From Aradus depressus (Eukaryota > Arthropoda > Insecta > Hemiptera > Aradidae): a stretch of DNA of 64,000 nt. The stretch's first letter is position 1. The number at the start of each line of letters is the position of its first letter. The notes under the pieces are model-generated. The model made no database searches and was not told the origin of the DNA. It saw only the letters and a program-made list of their open reading frames with translations. A program made the position numbers and the translations under genes. Below, piece by piece: positions 9,405 through 20,245 of this stretch. Location of the stretch: assembly GCA_963662175.1 (NCBI GenBank), contig OY759215.1, positions 28,522,066-28,586,065 on the forward strand. The letters run 5' to 3'.

Positions 9405-9639
9405 AACAATTTTCCCGTTTCAAATTTCTTATTTTCTTTTATATAAGTTTGTATTGTTTTTTGTTCTTTAATTGCTTGCACTATTTCTATTAAAGTGTAT
9501 GTCCACATTTTAATATTATTTGTATATTTTTATTTACTTACTATGATCATTATTTATTATTACGCATGTATATATTTTTTTCTATAACTATAAGAATACG
9601 TAAAAAATATAATGAGAATCGAATGTTTTTTAAAGAGAG

Positions 9640-9760
9640 TATTTTTGGTATATCTTCAGATGGTCGTGGCTGAAGATCGTAGCAATACCGTAAGTACACT
9701 TCGATATATTTTGTGAAATAGACAATATTTTTAAAAACATTCGTTTTTCTTTATATTTTT
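9640..9760 (+). repeat. degenerate HH-FB single-arm fragment
   Basis: GGCTGAAGATCGTAG followed by ACCGTAAGTAC resembles the core at 22368-22402 with decay. AATAGACAATATTTTTAAAA matches the tail motif of the fold-back at 40696-41178. Confidence 0.4.
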
Positions 9761-9936
9761 TTTTGTTTCACAATATCTCTGCGAAAATACTAGGTATCAT
9801 ATAATACGTATGTATTCTGTAGAAAAAACCCATTTATTGCCATAAAGATTGTATTATTTAGTGCAATAAAAAGTTTATATATTTAATTTTTCTCTTTATT
9901 TTGTCTTTCTAATTCATTGTTCCCACCTAATTGTAG

Positions 9937-10147
9937 TGTTGGTTATGACTCGCCGCTAAGGCCAGTAAGAGAGCGAAACAAGAAAAAAAACCTTGTTCAT
10001 TGTAGTAATAGTGAAGGAATCAATATTTCATCCTTGAGTTATGTAAATCTCTTTGAAGAAGAGAACTGTCTGTTCGATGTCAAGGCTGCTTTTTCAAACT
10101 ATTTCAACCCTATTGAATGGCACAAGAATAGTCTATTTTGTAGATAG
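9937..10147 (+). CDS. candidate terminal exon, unknown protein
   Basis: TTGTCTTTCTAATTCATTGT and CACCTAATTGTAG form a plausible acceptor ending at 9936. The frame from 9938 runs 69 codons (VGYDSPLRPVRERNKKK ... FNPIEWHKNSLFCR) to a TAG at 10145-10147. The composition is mixed, with no low-complexity stretch except KKK. No known domain is recognised. An in-frame continuation upstream of the acceptor is short, so an exon is more plausible than a free ORF. A chance frame is quite possible. Confidence 0.3.
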
Positions 10148-10239
10148 GTGACTGGGAAGGGGAACTGCGTAATGACAGGAAACATTTTTTTTTCTTTATT
10201 GAAATATTTTTCTCACTTAAAAAAATATCTTCGGTGAAT

Positions 10240-10514
10240 TATTAGTTAGGTTAGGTTTTATGACTCATGCCCGGGATTTAACTACGAGGTCATATCGCCT
10301 ACTACCAGAGCGCTCTATCTACGCCCTACTCTGGTGGACATGAGCCCGACTCTACTTTGGGAGTCCTAAATTTTGCCTACTCTAAATTTTTATTCATCTA
10401 GGGCAGGGATCTTTAACGAGTATCTGACATCGTACAGGCTCAGGACCATCGCTTAACGTTCCATCCGAAGGACGGCGTGCTTAAGTTTATTTTACCTCAC
10501 AAATAAAATAAACT
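10240..10514 (-). repeat. SINE-A, minus strand, head missing
   Basis: Starts TTAGGTTAGGTTTTATGACT, the inverted tail with TTAGG-like repeats. It runs through the body and stops after the inverted hairpin (TTTATTTTACCTCACAAATA). The tRNA-like head is absent, so it is a 5'-truncated copy, as LINE-driven retroposition would produce. Confidence 0.85.
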
Positions 10515-11597
10515 TGTCGGTGAATTATGGCAATGTTCTTCCACAGATTGAATTAATTAAGTTGTCGTAGTGGATCGTTTATGCTAAAATTCAATAGTTG
10601 ATTCATAGAGGAATTCTGAATCCTCATGCTATATTTTTTGTCGATACAGTAGACTCTCCCTTATCCGGCGTTCTGTTAACCGGCGCGCTCCCTTATCCGG
10701 TGCTCGCAAAATAATATCAAATTTGTTAAACTAAAATTAACATTCAATTATTAGATTATCAATTACATGAGCCACCTGTATTTACGAGCACATAATAATT
10801 CCGTAACCCACGAATCTTTTATGCAGTTTTATTGTGCATACATATGTACATTATATTTATAATGAAGGGAACGCCGATTTTTTACGAATTACAATTTTTT
10901 TACAGATAATATTTTTAGAATTTTAGATTTTGTTTTAAATATGTATGTAATTAAACGCAGTTTTCAAAATATCTTTTTGATAAATATATGTATATACAGT
11001 ATGTACATATTTGTCAATTTAATAAATTTATCAACAAAATACATACTTACGTATTTTGTTCCTTAGCTCACCTAAAAACACTTTTTTTCATGCTTTAATT
11101 GATATATTTTTTCTCATTAATTGATGATTTCCGTTATCCGGCGTTTTCTGTTATCCGGCGTCACGTCGCTCCCGGCAACGCCGGATAAGGGAGAGTCTAC
11201 TGTATATTAATTGTTAGGTTTTTTGAATCCCTTCCCTCTGAACATCCCTTCTCTCTTCTGCCTATTTCATGGAAAATTAGTATTTTCTTATAGGGCTTTA
11301 AATTTAAATATAAAATTTCAATTTGATCCATTCATTATCAGAAGTTATTTGGGTTTTTGTGTTTGCCCCCCACCCGTTTTACTCTTCTTTCTCCTTCTTT
11401 CGTCCTTACGGGGTTCTGGATGCAGATATAAAATTTCGGAAGTTATCATGTTCACAGGCATAAACACACACAAACACAGACAGAAATATTTTTTTTTCCC
11501 TTTTGATATCAGAAGATCGAAAAACATGAAATTCCCATGAAAACTGCACATGGAATCAAAATGCAGTTTGAAATCCACCCTTTTACTTTCCCAGCTT
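10515..11597 (+). mobile_element. TIR-A element split by a pogo-like MITE
   Basis: The left end CGGTGAATTATGGCAATG with TTCTTCCACAG lies at about 10519. The element proceeds to TTTTTGTCGATA at 10645, is interrupted, resumes after 11204 with the family block (GGGCTTTAAATTTAAATATA), and ends near CTTTCCCAGCTTTA at 11597. Without the insert it is about 525 bp, close to the family length. Confidence 0.75.
10647..11202. mobile_element. pogo/Tigger-like MITE 1, 556 bp, TA duplication
   Basis: Terminal inverted repeats CAGTAGACTCTCCCTTATCC and its perfect complement end at 10647 and 11202, flanked by TA on both sides (10645-10646, 11203-11204). CAGTA(G)ACTC..TTATCC termini with TA duplications are typical of the pogo branch of Tc1/mariner. 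TTATCCGGCG-type subterminal repeats occur on both sides. No transposase frame. The intact ends suggest it is young relative to its TIR-A host. Confidence 0.88.
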
Positions 11598-11935
11598 TAC
11601 AAAGTATAGAGGAAGTTATGTAATCGATCAGAAATTTAATGTGAAGTTTTCAACGAAATTTCATCTTTTCTAAAAATGAAAAAAAAAAAAATTCTATGTG
11701 TGTGTGAACACGATAACTCCCGATGTAATGAATGTATCGACATGAAATTTTATATTTGCACCCAAAACCCTCTAAGGACGACACCTATATATCCAGCCAA
11801 ATCGGCCAAAGGGATGGGGGTTCAACTCAAAAATCTCAATAAATGCCGATGTAATGAAGTATCGACATGCAATTTTATATTTAAATTCAAAAGCCCATAA
11901 GGATGGCGCCTACTACCTTAATCCATACTGTGCTT
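11582..11935 (-). mobile_element. TIR-A element, minus strand, tail-to-tail with previous
   Basis: Begins TTTCCCAGCTTTACAAAGTA with GAGGAAGTTATGTAATCG and continues through GAACACGATAACTCCCGATG and ATCGACATGAAATTTTATAT to about 11930. With the preceding copy it forms an inverted pair. Confidence 0.7.
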
Positions 11936-12360
11936 CCCACACAGTCAGTGAATCACTGTTGACATTTTTTTTTTTTGGAACACATTAATGGTTATTAGGA
12001 AAAATACAAATTTTATGATACCAGAAAGAAATTAGGTTTTTGAATAATTATTTCTCCCCTCTTTTTGATGATAAGTATAAAATTGATATTGGAATTAATA
12101 TTTTTAATGGATACTATAAAAAAAATAGCAATAGATACCATAAAAAAATGTTTATGTTAGAAGATACCCACTAATTGAATACTGAATTTTTTCTTTATGT
12201 TTAAAAATAATAAAACAACCATAATATGAAAATCGTGTTTCTTATATAAAAACATTATTTCAAACTAATCTTCTTTTTTTCTTTTCTTGGCAGAATTCCT
12301 CCTCAGAGATCAATCTTTCAATAAGGAACTTATATATTTTCATAATTACTAATATACAAT
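11936..12360. other. unannotated AT-rich stretch
   Basis: No gene recognised. A good acceptor-like tract (CTTTTCTTGGCAG, ending 12293) is present, but the frame behind it closes after about 22 codons with no donor, so I do not call an exon. Confidence 0.4.
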
Positions 12361-12575
12361 GAGGGCGCCGGTAGCTCAGTGGTATGCGTGCTTGCTTACT
12401 GAGGTCAATATCGCGGGTTCGAATTCCGGCCGAGCCGCTTAGTTTTTTCTCTGGGAGGTGAAGAAACCTTGAGCACGCCGGTCTTTGGATGGGACGTTAA
12501 GGGATGGTCCCGAGCCTGTGTGATGTCAGGTACTCGTTAAAGACCCTAGGGTGAATATACCTGGGTAGACAATAA
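12361..12575 (+). repeat. SINE-A, plus strand, 3' truncated
   Basis: Well-preserved head (GGCGCCGGTAGCTCAGTGG, GGGTTCGAATTCC), hairpin region and GTGTGATGTCAGGTACTCG. It breaks off after CCTGGGTAGACAA. Confidence 0.85.
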
Positions 12576-12644
12576 TCCATGGGCACTCGTTTGTCCTTAT
12601 ATCATGCCTTTTCATTCTATTTTCTGTTGATACATTCGTTGAGT

Positions 12645-12945
12645 TAGTTATTATCACTAATGTCTGGGCTTCAACTACGAGGTCATATCGCCTACTACCA
12701 GAGCGCTCTTTCGTCGCTCCGATGGACATGAGCCCGACTCTACTATGGGAGTCCTAAATTTTGCCTATCCTGAATTGTTATTCTCCTAGGGAAGAGGTCT
12801 TTAACGAGTACTTGACATCGAACAGGCTCGGGACCATTAATGGGATCGCGGATGGGACCGGAGGACGGCGTGTTTAAGTTTATTTTACCTCTCAGATAAT
12901 ATAAATTAAGGGCCTCGGCCTGGTTTTGAACGCGCGATATTCATA
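12645..12945 (-). repeat. SINE-A, minus strand
   Basis: Inverted copy from GTTAGTTATTATCACTAATG through CTACCAGAGCGCTCTTTCG to GGCCTCGGCCTGGTTTTGAA. The extreme head is missing. It faces the previous copy, so the pair could form a hairpin of about 200 bp. Confidence 0.8.
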
Positions 12946-13326
12946 GATCGACACAAAATAGAATGAAAAGACATGATATAAGAATCGAGTGCCCACTGTC
13001 TAATGATGATGCACCTATGGGCAGGTTCCGTGCAGCTCCGATCTGCTCAATATATTTGTTTAAAACACAATATTCCCTGTGTACTTTTTACTCTCATGAG
13101 TGTTAATGTATTTTTCACAATAGGGAATAAATGTTATTTGATCATTTGCTGTTTTTCTATTGGTTCCAACGGTATTCAAACAACAGAAGTGTATTGTGGA
13201 TAAAAGTTGAATGGTTTTGTTTGAGTATTTAATTAATTTAAAACGTTTCTGTGTTTTTATTCTTTGAGTCAACCTCTGTTTCTATTTTAAAATGCCAGTA
13301 AATGTTTCCACATAAGGTTTTTTTTG

Positions 13327-13612
13327 AAGGCGCTGGTAGCTAAGAGGTAACGTGCTAGTCTACTGAGCTCAAGAGCGGGTTCGAAACCCGGCCTAGGCCT
13401 TTAGATTTTTTATCTGGGAGGTGAAAAAACCTTGAGTATGCCGTTTTTTGGATGGTCCTGAGCCTTTGCGATGTCAGGTATTTGTTGAAGACCTTTACCT
13501 TGAATCTCGTGGATTAAAATTTGGGCTCTTGTCCATCAGAACGACGAAAACTCTGGTAGTAGGCGATATTACGTTGTTGTAAAAGCCCGGGCATGAGTCA
13601 CAGTAACTAGCT
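13327..13612 (+). repeat. SINE-A, plus strand, diverged
   Basis: GGCGCTGGTAGCTAAGAGG head, GGGTTCGAAACCC B box, then GTGAAAAAACCTTGAGTATG and an ending GCCCGGGCATGAGTCACAGT. The middle is shortened. Confidence 0.8.
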
Positions 13613-13639
13613 AATCCGGGTTACCATATAAGAAAGGTA

Positions 13640-13870
13640 AAAGTCGTCGGTGAATCATCGTATATGTACTTCCCCAGCACAAATTAACCAATTATATTTT
13701 CGCTCTCCTTTCAAAGCCAATCGACCGTTTGAGATAAAAATTATTATTTGACTTAAATAATTGCTTCTGAATCCTCTTACTAAATACTGTGTCGATACAT
13801 TCATTACTTCGGCTGTTATTAGGATTTTTGCTTTCAATTCTCATATGAATCAAAATTTGTATTACCTATA
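13640..13870 (+). repeat. TIR-A left-end fragment
   Basis: CGTCGGTGAATCATCG, CTTCCCCAGCACAAATTAAC and TCTGAATCCTCTTACTAAAT give the first 230 bp of the family. The 3' part is missing. Confidence 0.7.
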
Positions 13871-14569
13871 AAAACAAATTCAATCATTTGCAATCAAAAT
13901 TATAAGTGATAAATGCAATTGATTGAATTCCCTAGATTGAAAAAAAAAAAAATGATCCGGGATTGCAAACTTCAGTGTGTGCCAAGGATCATTGGGTTCT
14001 TTGCCAAAAGAGTAAATGAGAGGAACAATTGAATAATTTTTATAAATAAGAAATAACTATTTATGATGTAGTAAAGGAAAAGTTAGAGTTTCCTTTATGC
14101 CCTGAAATTTTCACTCCTTATCACCTATGCAGATGGTATATTTTCACGAATCGTGAATGTACTAGTTGGTGAGAGATAGACGTGTGACAAAGCCCCATTG
14201 TAGCTAACTTTCCCCTCCGTTATTAAATATTCCATACAATCCTAGGGGAGACATCCTGTGAGGTGCTGAAAGTTTGAGGGCGGGCTCCTTATAAGGCGAC
14301 AGGAGAGACAGGCTCAAACACTGAATCGGGGTCCGACCTCATTCCGCCTACGTCATCAATAGGTGAATATTAGTAATAAGACTAAGATATTATGATCTGA
14401 TCACACATTGAAGGGTACCGTAGTGGACTTTGGTGAATCTATAGTTTTTGGGGGCCCTGACGCCTTCGTTTTAAAGGACAAAGCAACTACAGAAAAACAA
14501 TTATATGAAATAGCTGAAATTAATTTAAAGTAAAATTTGTAGCAATAAATATTGTAAAGAAGTAAGATA
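13871..14569. other. unannotated stretch
   Basis: No gene or repeat family recognised. The segment at 14260-14350 is less AT-rich than its surroundings. Confidence 0.4.
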
Positions 14570-14745
14570 TGGAAGCGCAATGCCCCCGAAGAGGAATGGG
14601 GCCATGTACAGTCATGAAGGCGAGCAGCGAGCCGACCCAGCCGCTGAAAAGCCGGACGCCGGAACCGGCAGTTCCCCACGTGTGCCCGAAACTCCGAAGG
14701 GCTCCAGCCAAATCCGGCACCCCAACCATCCCACAGTCATCAGAT
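14570..14745. other. GC-rich island in AT-rich surroundings
   Basis: About 175 bp rich in CCGG, GCCG and GCGAG words (CGAGCCGACCCAGCCGCTG) in a window that is otherwise strongly AT-biased. Open frames exist on both strands here (plus 14569-14787; minus 14401-14679 and 14520-14729), as expected of GC-rich DNA, and none resembles a known family. It may be an exon, a piece of a retroposed GC-rich transcript or foreign DNA. Confidence 0.5.
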
Positions 14746-14783
14746 ACTAATGAAATATCCCTACTTTATGTGAATAAATCTAG

Positions 14784-14900
14784 TTAGGCAACTTTTAAAA
14801 CTCCCCCAGTAGAGTCGGACTCATGTCCACCTCAGCGACGAAAGAGCGCGAAATGACCTCGTACTTAAAGCCCTGGCATGAGTTACAATAAACTAACTAC
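14784..14900 (+). repeat. SINE-A 3' fragment
   Basis: CCCAGTAGAGTCGGACTCAT, GACGAAAGAGCGCG and GCCCTGGCATGAGTTACAAT match the last 115 bp of SINE-A. 5'-truncated. Confidence 0.75.
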
Positions 14901-15204
14901 ACTAGGATGGAAAATATTGCCAACTATTAATACTTTACGAATCTTCTTGTTGAATTACATGTGCTAGCTGAGAAGAACAGAAGATTTAATTGTGTTTTAA
15001 AATTTGATGGTGTTGTCCAAATTCCTCCCAAGAGAGAGGTCTCGGGTAAGATCGAACCCCACTATGCATACTAAATGGTTTATGAAACATTTCTGAGTCA
15101 CACTGAAGCTTGGGGTCGGGAAGAGAAAGTTGTGATAGAATTGCAAATGTACCCTCCTGACAATGGCCGTGATAGCTGCCCTGTCCCCAACCTAGAAACA
15201 AATA

Positions 15205-15710
15205 TCTCAATCCTATTATAAGTATATTGTTTGCTTTTTTTTTTTTTACTTTCTAATACTTTTAGTAGAAGGACATTTTGTAATCGTGCGAAAATCTGAG
15301 ATCGAGTTTTCAATGGAACTACACGTTTCAAGGTCCCTTGGGTTCATTTTCGTGTGTTTGTGATTGAAATTTCGTGAGCGCTCTAACTTAGAAACGATTG
15401 TAGCTATGAAATTGTATATGAGAAGGTCACACGTAAGATGTGATTGGATTTTGGCCGAAAGTCAAAAATTATGACCATTTTACTTCGGCGACTAAGTACA
15501 TTTTGGAAGATACCGCTTGCATTTAAAAATTTCGAAGGTTCGCCCAGTTTACGAGATCCATGCCGAAAACTGTCCTTAAGAGATATCTCGGGAAAACGAT
15601 TTGTCCTATCGGAAAATTGGTCTTTACCAAAAATGTTCCATATTAAATTTTCAATCGGCCATGTGTTTCATGAGATAAAACCAAAACGACCAAAATTATA
15701 GCGCCCCAAA
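15205..15710 (+). mobile_element. TIR-B element
   Basis: Contains the family landmarks AAAATCTGAGATCGAGTTTT, CAATGGAACTACACGTTTCA, GAGCGCTCTAACTTAGAAAC, GACCATTTTACTTCGGCGAC, CGGGAAAACGATTTGTCCTA and TTATAGCGCCCCAAAG near its end. The plus-strand frame at 15444-15701 is this repeat read through, and equivalent frames are broken in other copies. Non-autonomous; superfamily not determined. Confidence 0.65.
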
Positions 15711-16199
15711 GAATACATAATAAATTTCCTTTTAAACGTTATAGTTAAATTGTAACGGTTAGCAACAAATTTTGAATCCTTTATTATTTTTTTTATAGAG
15801 GATAGTAAAATAAAATAAATAAAAATAAAATAAAATAGCTTTATTGGCATTATTTTAGAACGAAAGCCTCTCCTTATGGAGATTTTGAGTCTACTGCTCT
15901 TTCAACAGAAGGGATCAGAAAATAATTCAACGATTGTTCGCACATTAAATTAAATTATTTCTTAAGTATAACTGTTACTTCTTGATTAAAAATCAAATCA
16001 AAATAAAACAAGATAGAACAAAACAAAAGCAAAAAGTAAAAATGAGGGTTATTTCTTAAATAATACTGTAATACATTTGTTCCATCTTTCTACTAGAGGA
16101 TAGTAAATAAAGAAAAAAATAAAATAAATGTGTTATAACCAAAACACGATTTTCTTATGCTAACCACTTTTTTACATATTGCATATTGCCATTGCTGTG

Positions 16200-16885
16200 T
16201 TTGAGAAAGTCACTCAGAATTGCGCTGTACAAAGGAGCAAAGAAAACAGCTCAAGCACATTACTTGCATATATGTACCCACCAATAATGCCAATATGAAA
16301 TGATTTTGATATGGGGGAGATTGATTTGTGAAAAAAGAGGTTGGTATAGGAAGGTCCCCTGAATACGTTTTGACCATTTTCGCGATGTCTGCCTGTGCGC
16401 GTGTGTGTGTGTGTGATTGAAAAGTTGTGAGCTCTCCACCGCAAAAACGAGTGTAGCCATGAGCTTGGAATGAAAGGTTCACATGTGCTAACTTAGGTCT
16501 GATTAAATTTTGGCCGAAACCAGAAGAAAATTAAGACCACTTTCCTCCGGGACCTAAACTACATTTTAGAAAATACTGCTCATGTTTATGACCTAATAAA
16601 ATTTTTTTTCAAGTAAAAGTTGTAGAGAATACTAAAGTGCATAATTTATATAAAATACGATTTTCTCAGATCGTCCGGTTTTCGAGATTCATGTCGAAAA
16701 TTATCTAGAAATGTAGTTTTAAAACACATATTTTTGGACTTTTCCTTGATTTACCTAAAAACGGTTAGTCCTATCGAAAAATTGATACAAAACCATATAT
16801 GAAATAATTTTGAGAAGGGGGAGGGGGAGAGAGAGATCTGTAAGCGTGGTTGGTATAAGAAAGTCCTGTAATGGCTACATCACAT
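16200..16885 (+). mobile_element. TIR-B copy interleaved with TIR-C pieces
   Basis: TIR-C right-half sequence (TGCCAATATGAAATGATTTT, GGTTGGTATAGGAAGGTCC) at about 16285-16360 joins TIR-B at GAATACGTTTTGACCATTTT. TIR-B runs to about 16790, and a second TIR-C right half (GAGAGAGATCTGTAAGCGTG, CCTGTAATGGCTACATCACA) ends near 16885. Overlapping minus-strand frames at 16210-16482 are read-through of the repeat. Confidence 0.6.
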
Positions 16886-17446
16886 ATTTTTTTCAAAAAT
16901 AAAAATTATTAAAATTAATTGGGACAGTTCTCGGAAAAATTTATAGTTTTCGCATAAACGTCTTAAAAAAAAGTTGTTTTTTCATTAGCGTTTGGAGTTC
17001 TTTGAGATGTTTCAGCTTCATCTAGGTTGACGCTATCTCTATCTTCTAGCATTATTCAAGCCATAGTTCCCTTATTCCATCTTTCTAATTAATGATAAGA
17101 AATACCTCATCCCATTAACGCCGGATTTATTGCTCACATTGTTATTTAGCCTGGATCTAACTATAACGTCTTCCTCCCCGAGATGAAAGCTTTGTTTTTA
17201 GTTGTTCCCGCGGGAACTAATCTGATATAACAAATTTATTTATGACATATAAAAACATGAAAGCCTCTTAAAAGTTTATATCTTTGTGAAAATGTTTAAT
17301 TAACTTTTTAAATACCTAGTTAAAAAGAAAGCTGGCGCAATTTTTTTTTTTTTAATGTATAATAGTGACTTCAGTAAGACTGCTTTCGTATAGGACAACA
17401 ACTCCTTCAGAAGAAGAAAAAATATATATATATATATTAAAAAACG

Positions 17447-17786
17447 TTTTCGGTGAATCGCCGGCAATATACTTCCCCAACACTAATTAATCATTGATTT
17501 GGTTCAAAATCAAGTCATGACTGCATGGTCTAAATAACTTGCAGTTATTTGAGTTTTTGCATTGAGCCCCTCAAATTAATTGGTGCCGTTCTTATGAGAT
17601 TTTGAATTTAAATATAAAATTTCATTTGGGTACATTCATTACATCTACGGTTATTGGAGTTTTTGAGTTGAGCCCTCCTCTCTCTTTTGTCTGATTCCGC
17701 TGAAAATGGATACAATTTTTTTTTTTTTCGTTTTTGAAATTAGGGGTCAGAACTTCTTGTATTCTTCGCATAGCTGGGGAAGTAAC
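17447..17786 (+). mobile_element. TIR-A element, shortened, both ends present
   Basis: Left end TTCGGTGAATCGCCGGCAAT with CTTCCCCAACACTAATTAAT; right end CGCATAGCTGGGGAAGTA. Only about 340 bp separates them, so about 250 bp is deleted internally. It shows that TIR-A has ACTTCCCCAGC/GCTGGGGAAGT terminal inverted repeats. Confidence 0.8.
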
Positions 17787-17791
17787 ATTCT

Positions 17792-17845
17792 GGTTAGGTT
17801 TTATGACTCATGCCCGGGCTTTAACTACGAGGTCATATCGCCTGG
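17792..17845 (-). repeat. SINE-A 3'-end fragment
   Basis: GGTTAGGTTTTATGACTCAT and CTACGAGGTCATATCGCC are the inverted terminal 54 bp. An extreme 5' truncation. Confidence 0.8.
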
Positions 17846-18660
17846 GTCACATGTTTTAAATTAGATCTGATTAGATTTTGGCTGAAATCAGCCGAAAATT
17901 GAGACCACTTTACTCCGGGGCCTAAGTACATTTTACAACGTACACCACTTATGTTTTTGACCCAATCAAACGTTGTTTCAAGTAACTTTGTAGGGAACGT
18001 AGAAATACATAGTTTATATGAATTATGATTTTTCGCAGGTCGTCCGGTTTTTGAGATACATGCCGAAAACAGTCTTGATGAATTTTTCAGAAGCTATATT
18101 CTTCTTTCATTTATTTTATTTTTTTTTGTTTTTATAAGCTAGAAAATATAAACGTTTCCCGAAGAACTCCCATCATTTGTCTATTTTTTTTTTATATTTA
18201 CAATCATTAAGTATTGTCATATGAAGATCACAGGGAAAAACCAGTTCTCATTTTTTTTTCATTTTGCAAAATTCAATTTTCCTGCAAAAAACTCTTATTT
18301 TTGTAATGTAAAAATGTGAGGAAAATTCAACTTACTGAAGACGCATGAAGAAATGAGAAAATACTATTAATAGCTGGTTTTTCCCCTATGATGTTCATCA
18401 TTAATTTCATATACAATAAACATTTGAATAAATTCTTGTAAATTCAGCAGAATCTCCTTACACAATTGAAAAATGATTCAATAATACTTTGAAACACATA
18501 TTTTTAGACGTTTCCTTAATTTACCTGAAAACAGTTTGTCCTATCGAAAAATTGATTCTTACCAAAATGTTTCTTATACAATTTCCAATCGCTAATCAGT
18601 TCTCAGATTTGCGATAGGACCAATACGACAAAAGTTATAGCGGCCCAAAGAATGTAAACT
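17846..18660 (+). mobile_element. TIR-B element with a 390-bp insert
   Basis: TIR-B body before about 18085 and after about 18480 (ACACATATTTTTAGACGTTT, GTTATAGCGGCCCAAAG). The insert contains an imperfect inverted pair (ATCACAGGGAAAAACCAG and CTGGTTTTTCCCCTATGATG). Part of it (GCAGAATCTCCTTACAC) recurs at about 19228. Confidence 0.6.
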
Positions 18661-18799
18661 AAATGTCTATAAAGAATACATATATCTAAGTAATGTTTAA
18701 ATCGTCACTTGTCTATGTGTTTATATTATGGTTTCTGTTTATTCACCTACTACCATTGATTTTGTATGTATTCTATTTATTTATTTTTGTATATGTTTG

Positions 18800-19140
18800 G
18801 AGGGTGCCGGTAGCTCAGTGGTATGCGTGCTTGACTTCTGAGCTCAAGGTTGTGGGTTCGTAGCCCGACCGAGGCCCTTAGTTTATTTTATCTGGGAGGT
18901 AAAATAAACTTAAGCACGCCGTCCTTCGGATGGGACGTTAAGCGATGGACCCGAGCCTGTACGATGTCAGGTACTCGTTAAAGACCCCTAGCCTAGGTGA
19001 ATAAAAATTTAGGCTAGGCAAAATTTAGGACTCCCACAGTAGAGTTGGGCTCATGTCCACCAGAGTGACGATAGAGCGCTCTGGTAGTAGGCGATATGAC
19101 GTAGTTATAGCCCGGGCATGAGTCATAAAACCTAACCTAA
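18800..19140 (+). repeat. SINE-A, full length
   Basis: Complete copy from GGAGGGTGCCGGTAGCTCAG to GCATGAGTCATAAAACCTAA, nearly identical to the copy at 7856-8202 (same GGGTTCGTAGCCCGACC B-box variant), so the two belong to one young subfamily. No clear target-site duplication. Confidence 0.9.
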
Positions 19141-19783
19141 ATGGGAGTTCGTCCCGAAACCTCTATATTTGGTAGGTTGTAAAAACCATAAAAATAAATG
19201 AGAGAAAAATATATTATATTGTATATTCAGAATCTCCTTACACGATGAAAAAATGATGGATTATCATATAAAATTGAATTTTTAACATTCTGACGATGAA
19301 ATCCGTCTCTATTGAAGAAGCGAGTTCCTATGTTTTAATTTTGAAAGATTTCATGTCAATGTAAAGTTATATTTGATATAAAACTTAAGCCTTGTTGAGA
19401 CCCAAAAGGGATTATCGAAAATATCAATCATTCTTGCCAAGGGAGCAAGAGGGAGGTTTATTTCACTTCTTGGGTGTATTTCACATGACAACAATATCGA
19501 CCAATTAGGATAACAGGAGGGATAATCTTCTGGCAATGTAAGATAATCGATAGGAACGAATTTGAAATAATCGATGGCTCAGGTGGTGTGGAGTAGTTAG
19601 GTCGGGGTGCTATTTACTCTAATCTGGACCGATAACTACAAAGGAAGAATACCTTTCTTCCTATTAGCTCCATTGCACGGTATCAAATAAAATATAATTA
19701 TAATTATAAATAAACTTAGAGAATAAATTTAAATATTAAAATAAATTTAGAGGGCGCCGATAGCTCAGTAGTATGCGTGCTTG

Positions 19784-20014
19784 CTACGTTTCGTTGTGTA
19801 GCTGTAGCAGCTGCATAACCACTTGATGAAAGAAAAAAAATCTCACGTGCAATATCATTCCGCCGAGCTTTCGGTTTCTCTTTTTAAAATCCATGTCGCT
19901 CGAATCCCTTAAAACAGGATGCCCGCCAAAGAGCTCAATCAGTTTCGTTACAGCATTTCGGGCCCACTCAAATTCACTCAACGGGTTCTCCATTTTTTCA
20001 ATTTCGCAACACAC
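19784..20014 (-). pseudogene. MADF (Myb/SANT-like) domain fragment of a Harbinger accessory gene
   Basis: A minus-strand frame of 76 codons contains EWARNAVTKLIELFGGHP, then VLRDSSDMDFKKRNRK. MADF domains start with a Leu-Ile-x-Leu(Tyr/Phe) helix, a His/Pro-containing 'HPxLxD' step and a 'DxKxRxxK' stretch, as seen here. After about residue 50 the match stops and the frame runs through the element's right end. PIF/Harbinger elements carry a second, DNA-binding gene of the Myb/MADF type beside the transposase, so the context agrees. The start codon is at 20012-20014, about 230 bp from the element end. Confidence 0.65.
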
Positions 20015-20245
20015 TGCAACAAGGGACTACTTCACTGCTTGAGAGCAAGCACACAACTGACGAGCGTCTTCGGGCGACAGCTATATAGCCCGGCTATATA
20101 GCTCAGGTGCATAGTTGCCTTTGATATTACCGACAACCGATGGGAAACTCATTTCCAGCTATATATCTCTTGAATTGCACTATATAGCTGGACTACATAG
20201 CTGTTTTTGGGTGGCGTTATCAAAAACTTGTAGCACAGCTACATG
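19786..20245 (-). mobile_element. PIF/Harbinger-type derivative, second copy, ends lost
   Basis: The right end, reverse-complemented, reads ATGTAGCTGTGCTACAAGTT and matches the left end of 6030-6753. The left end (CGTTGTGTAGCTGTAGCAGC) matches that element's right subterminal region. The outermost 14-60 bp, including the GTTTACAC tips, is missing on both sides, so no target-site duplication can be read. The interior differs from the first copy: here it retains a MADF-type gene fragment. Confidence 0.7.

Noticed and set aside
12294..12360. Exon behind the strong acceptor CTTTTCTTGGCAG
   Set aside because: The open frame is about 22 codons, AT-rich, has no donor and runs into a SINE-A.
16210..16482. 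Three overlapping minus-strand frames
   Set aside because: They are TIR-B/TIR-C repeat sequence. The equivalent positions in other copies are full of stops.
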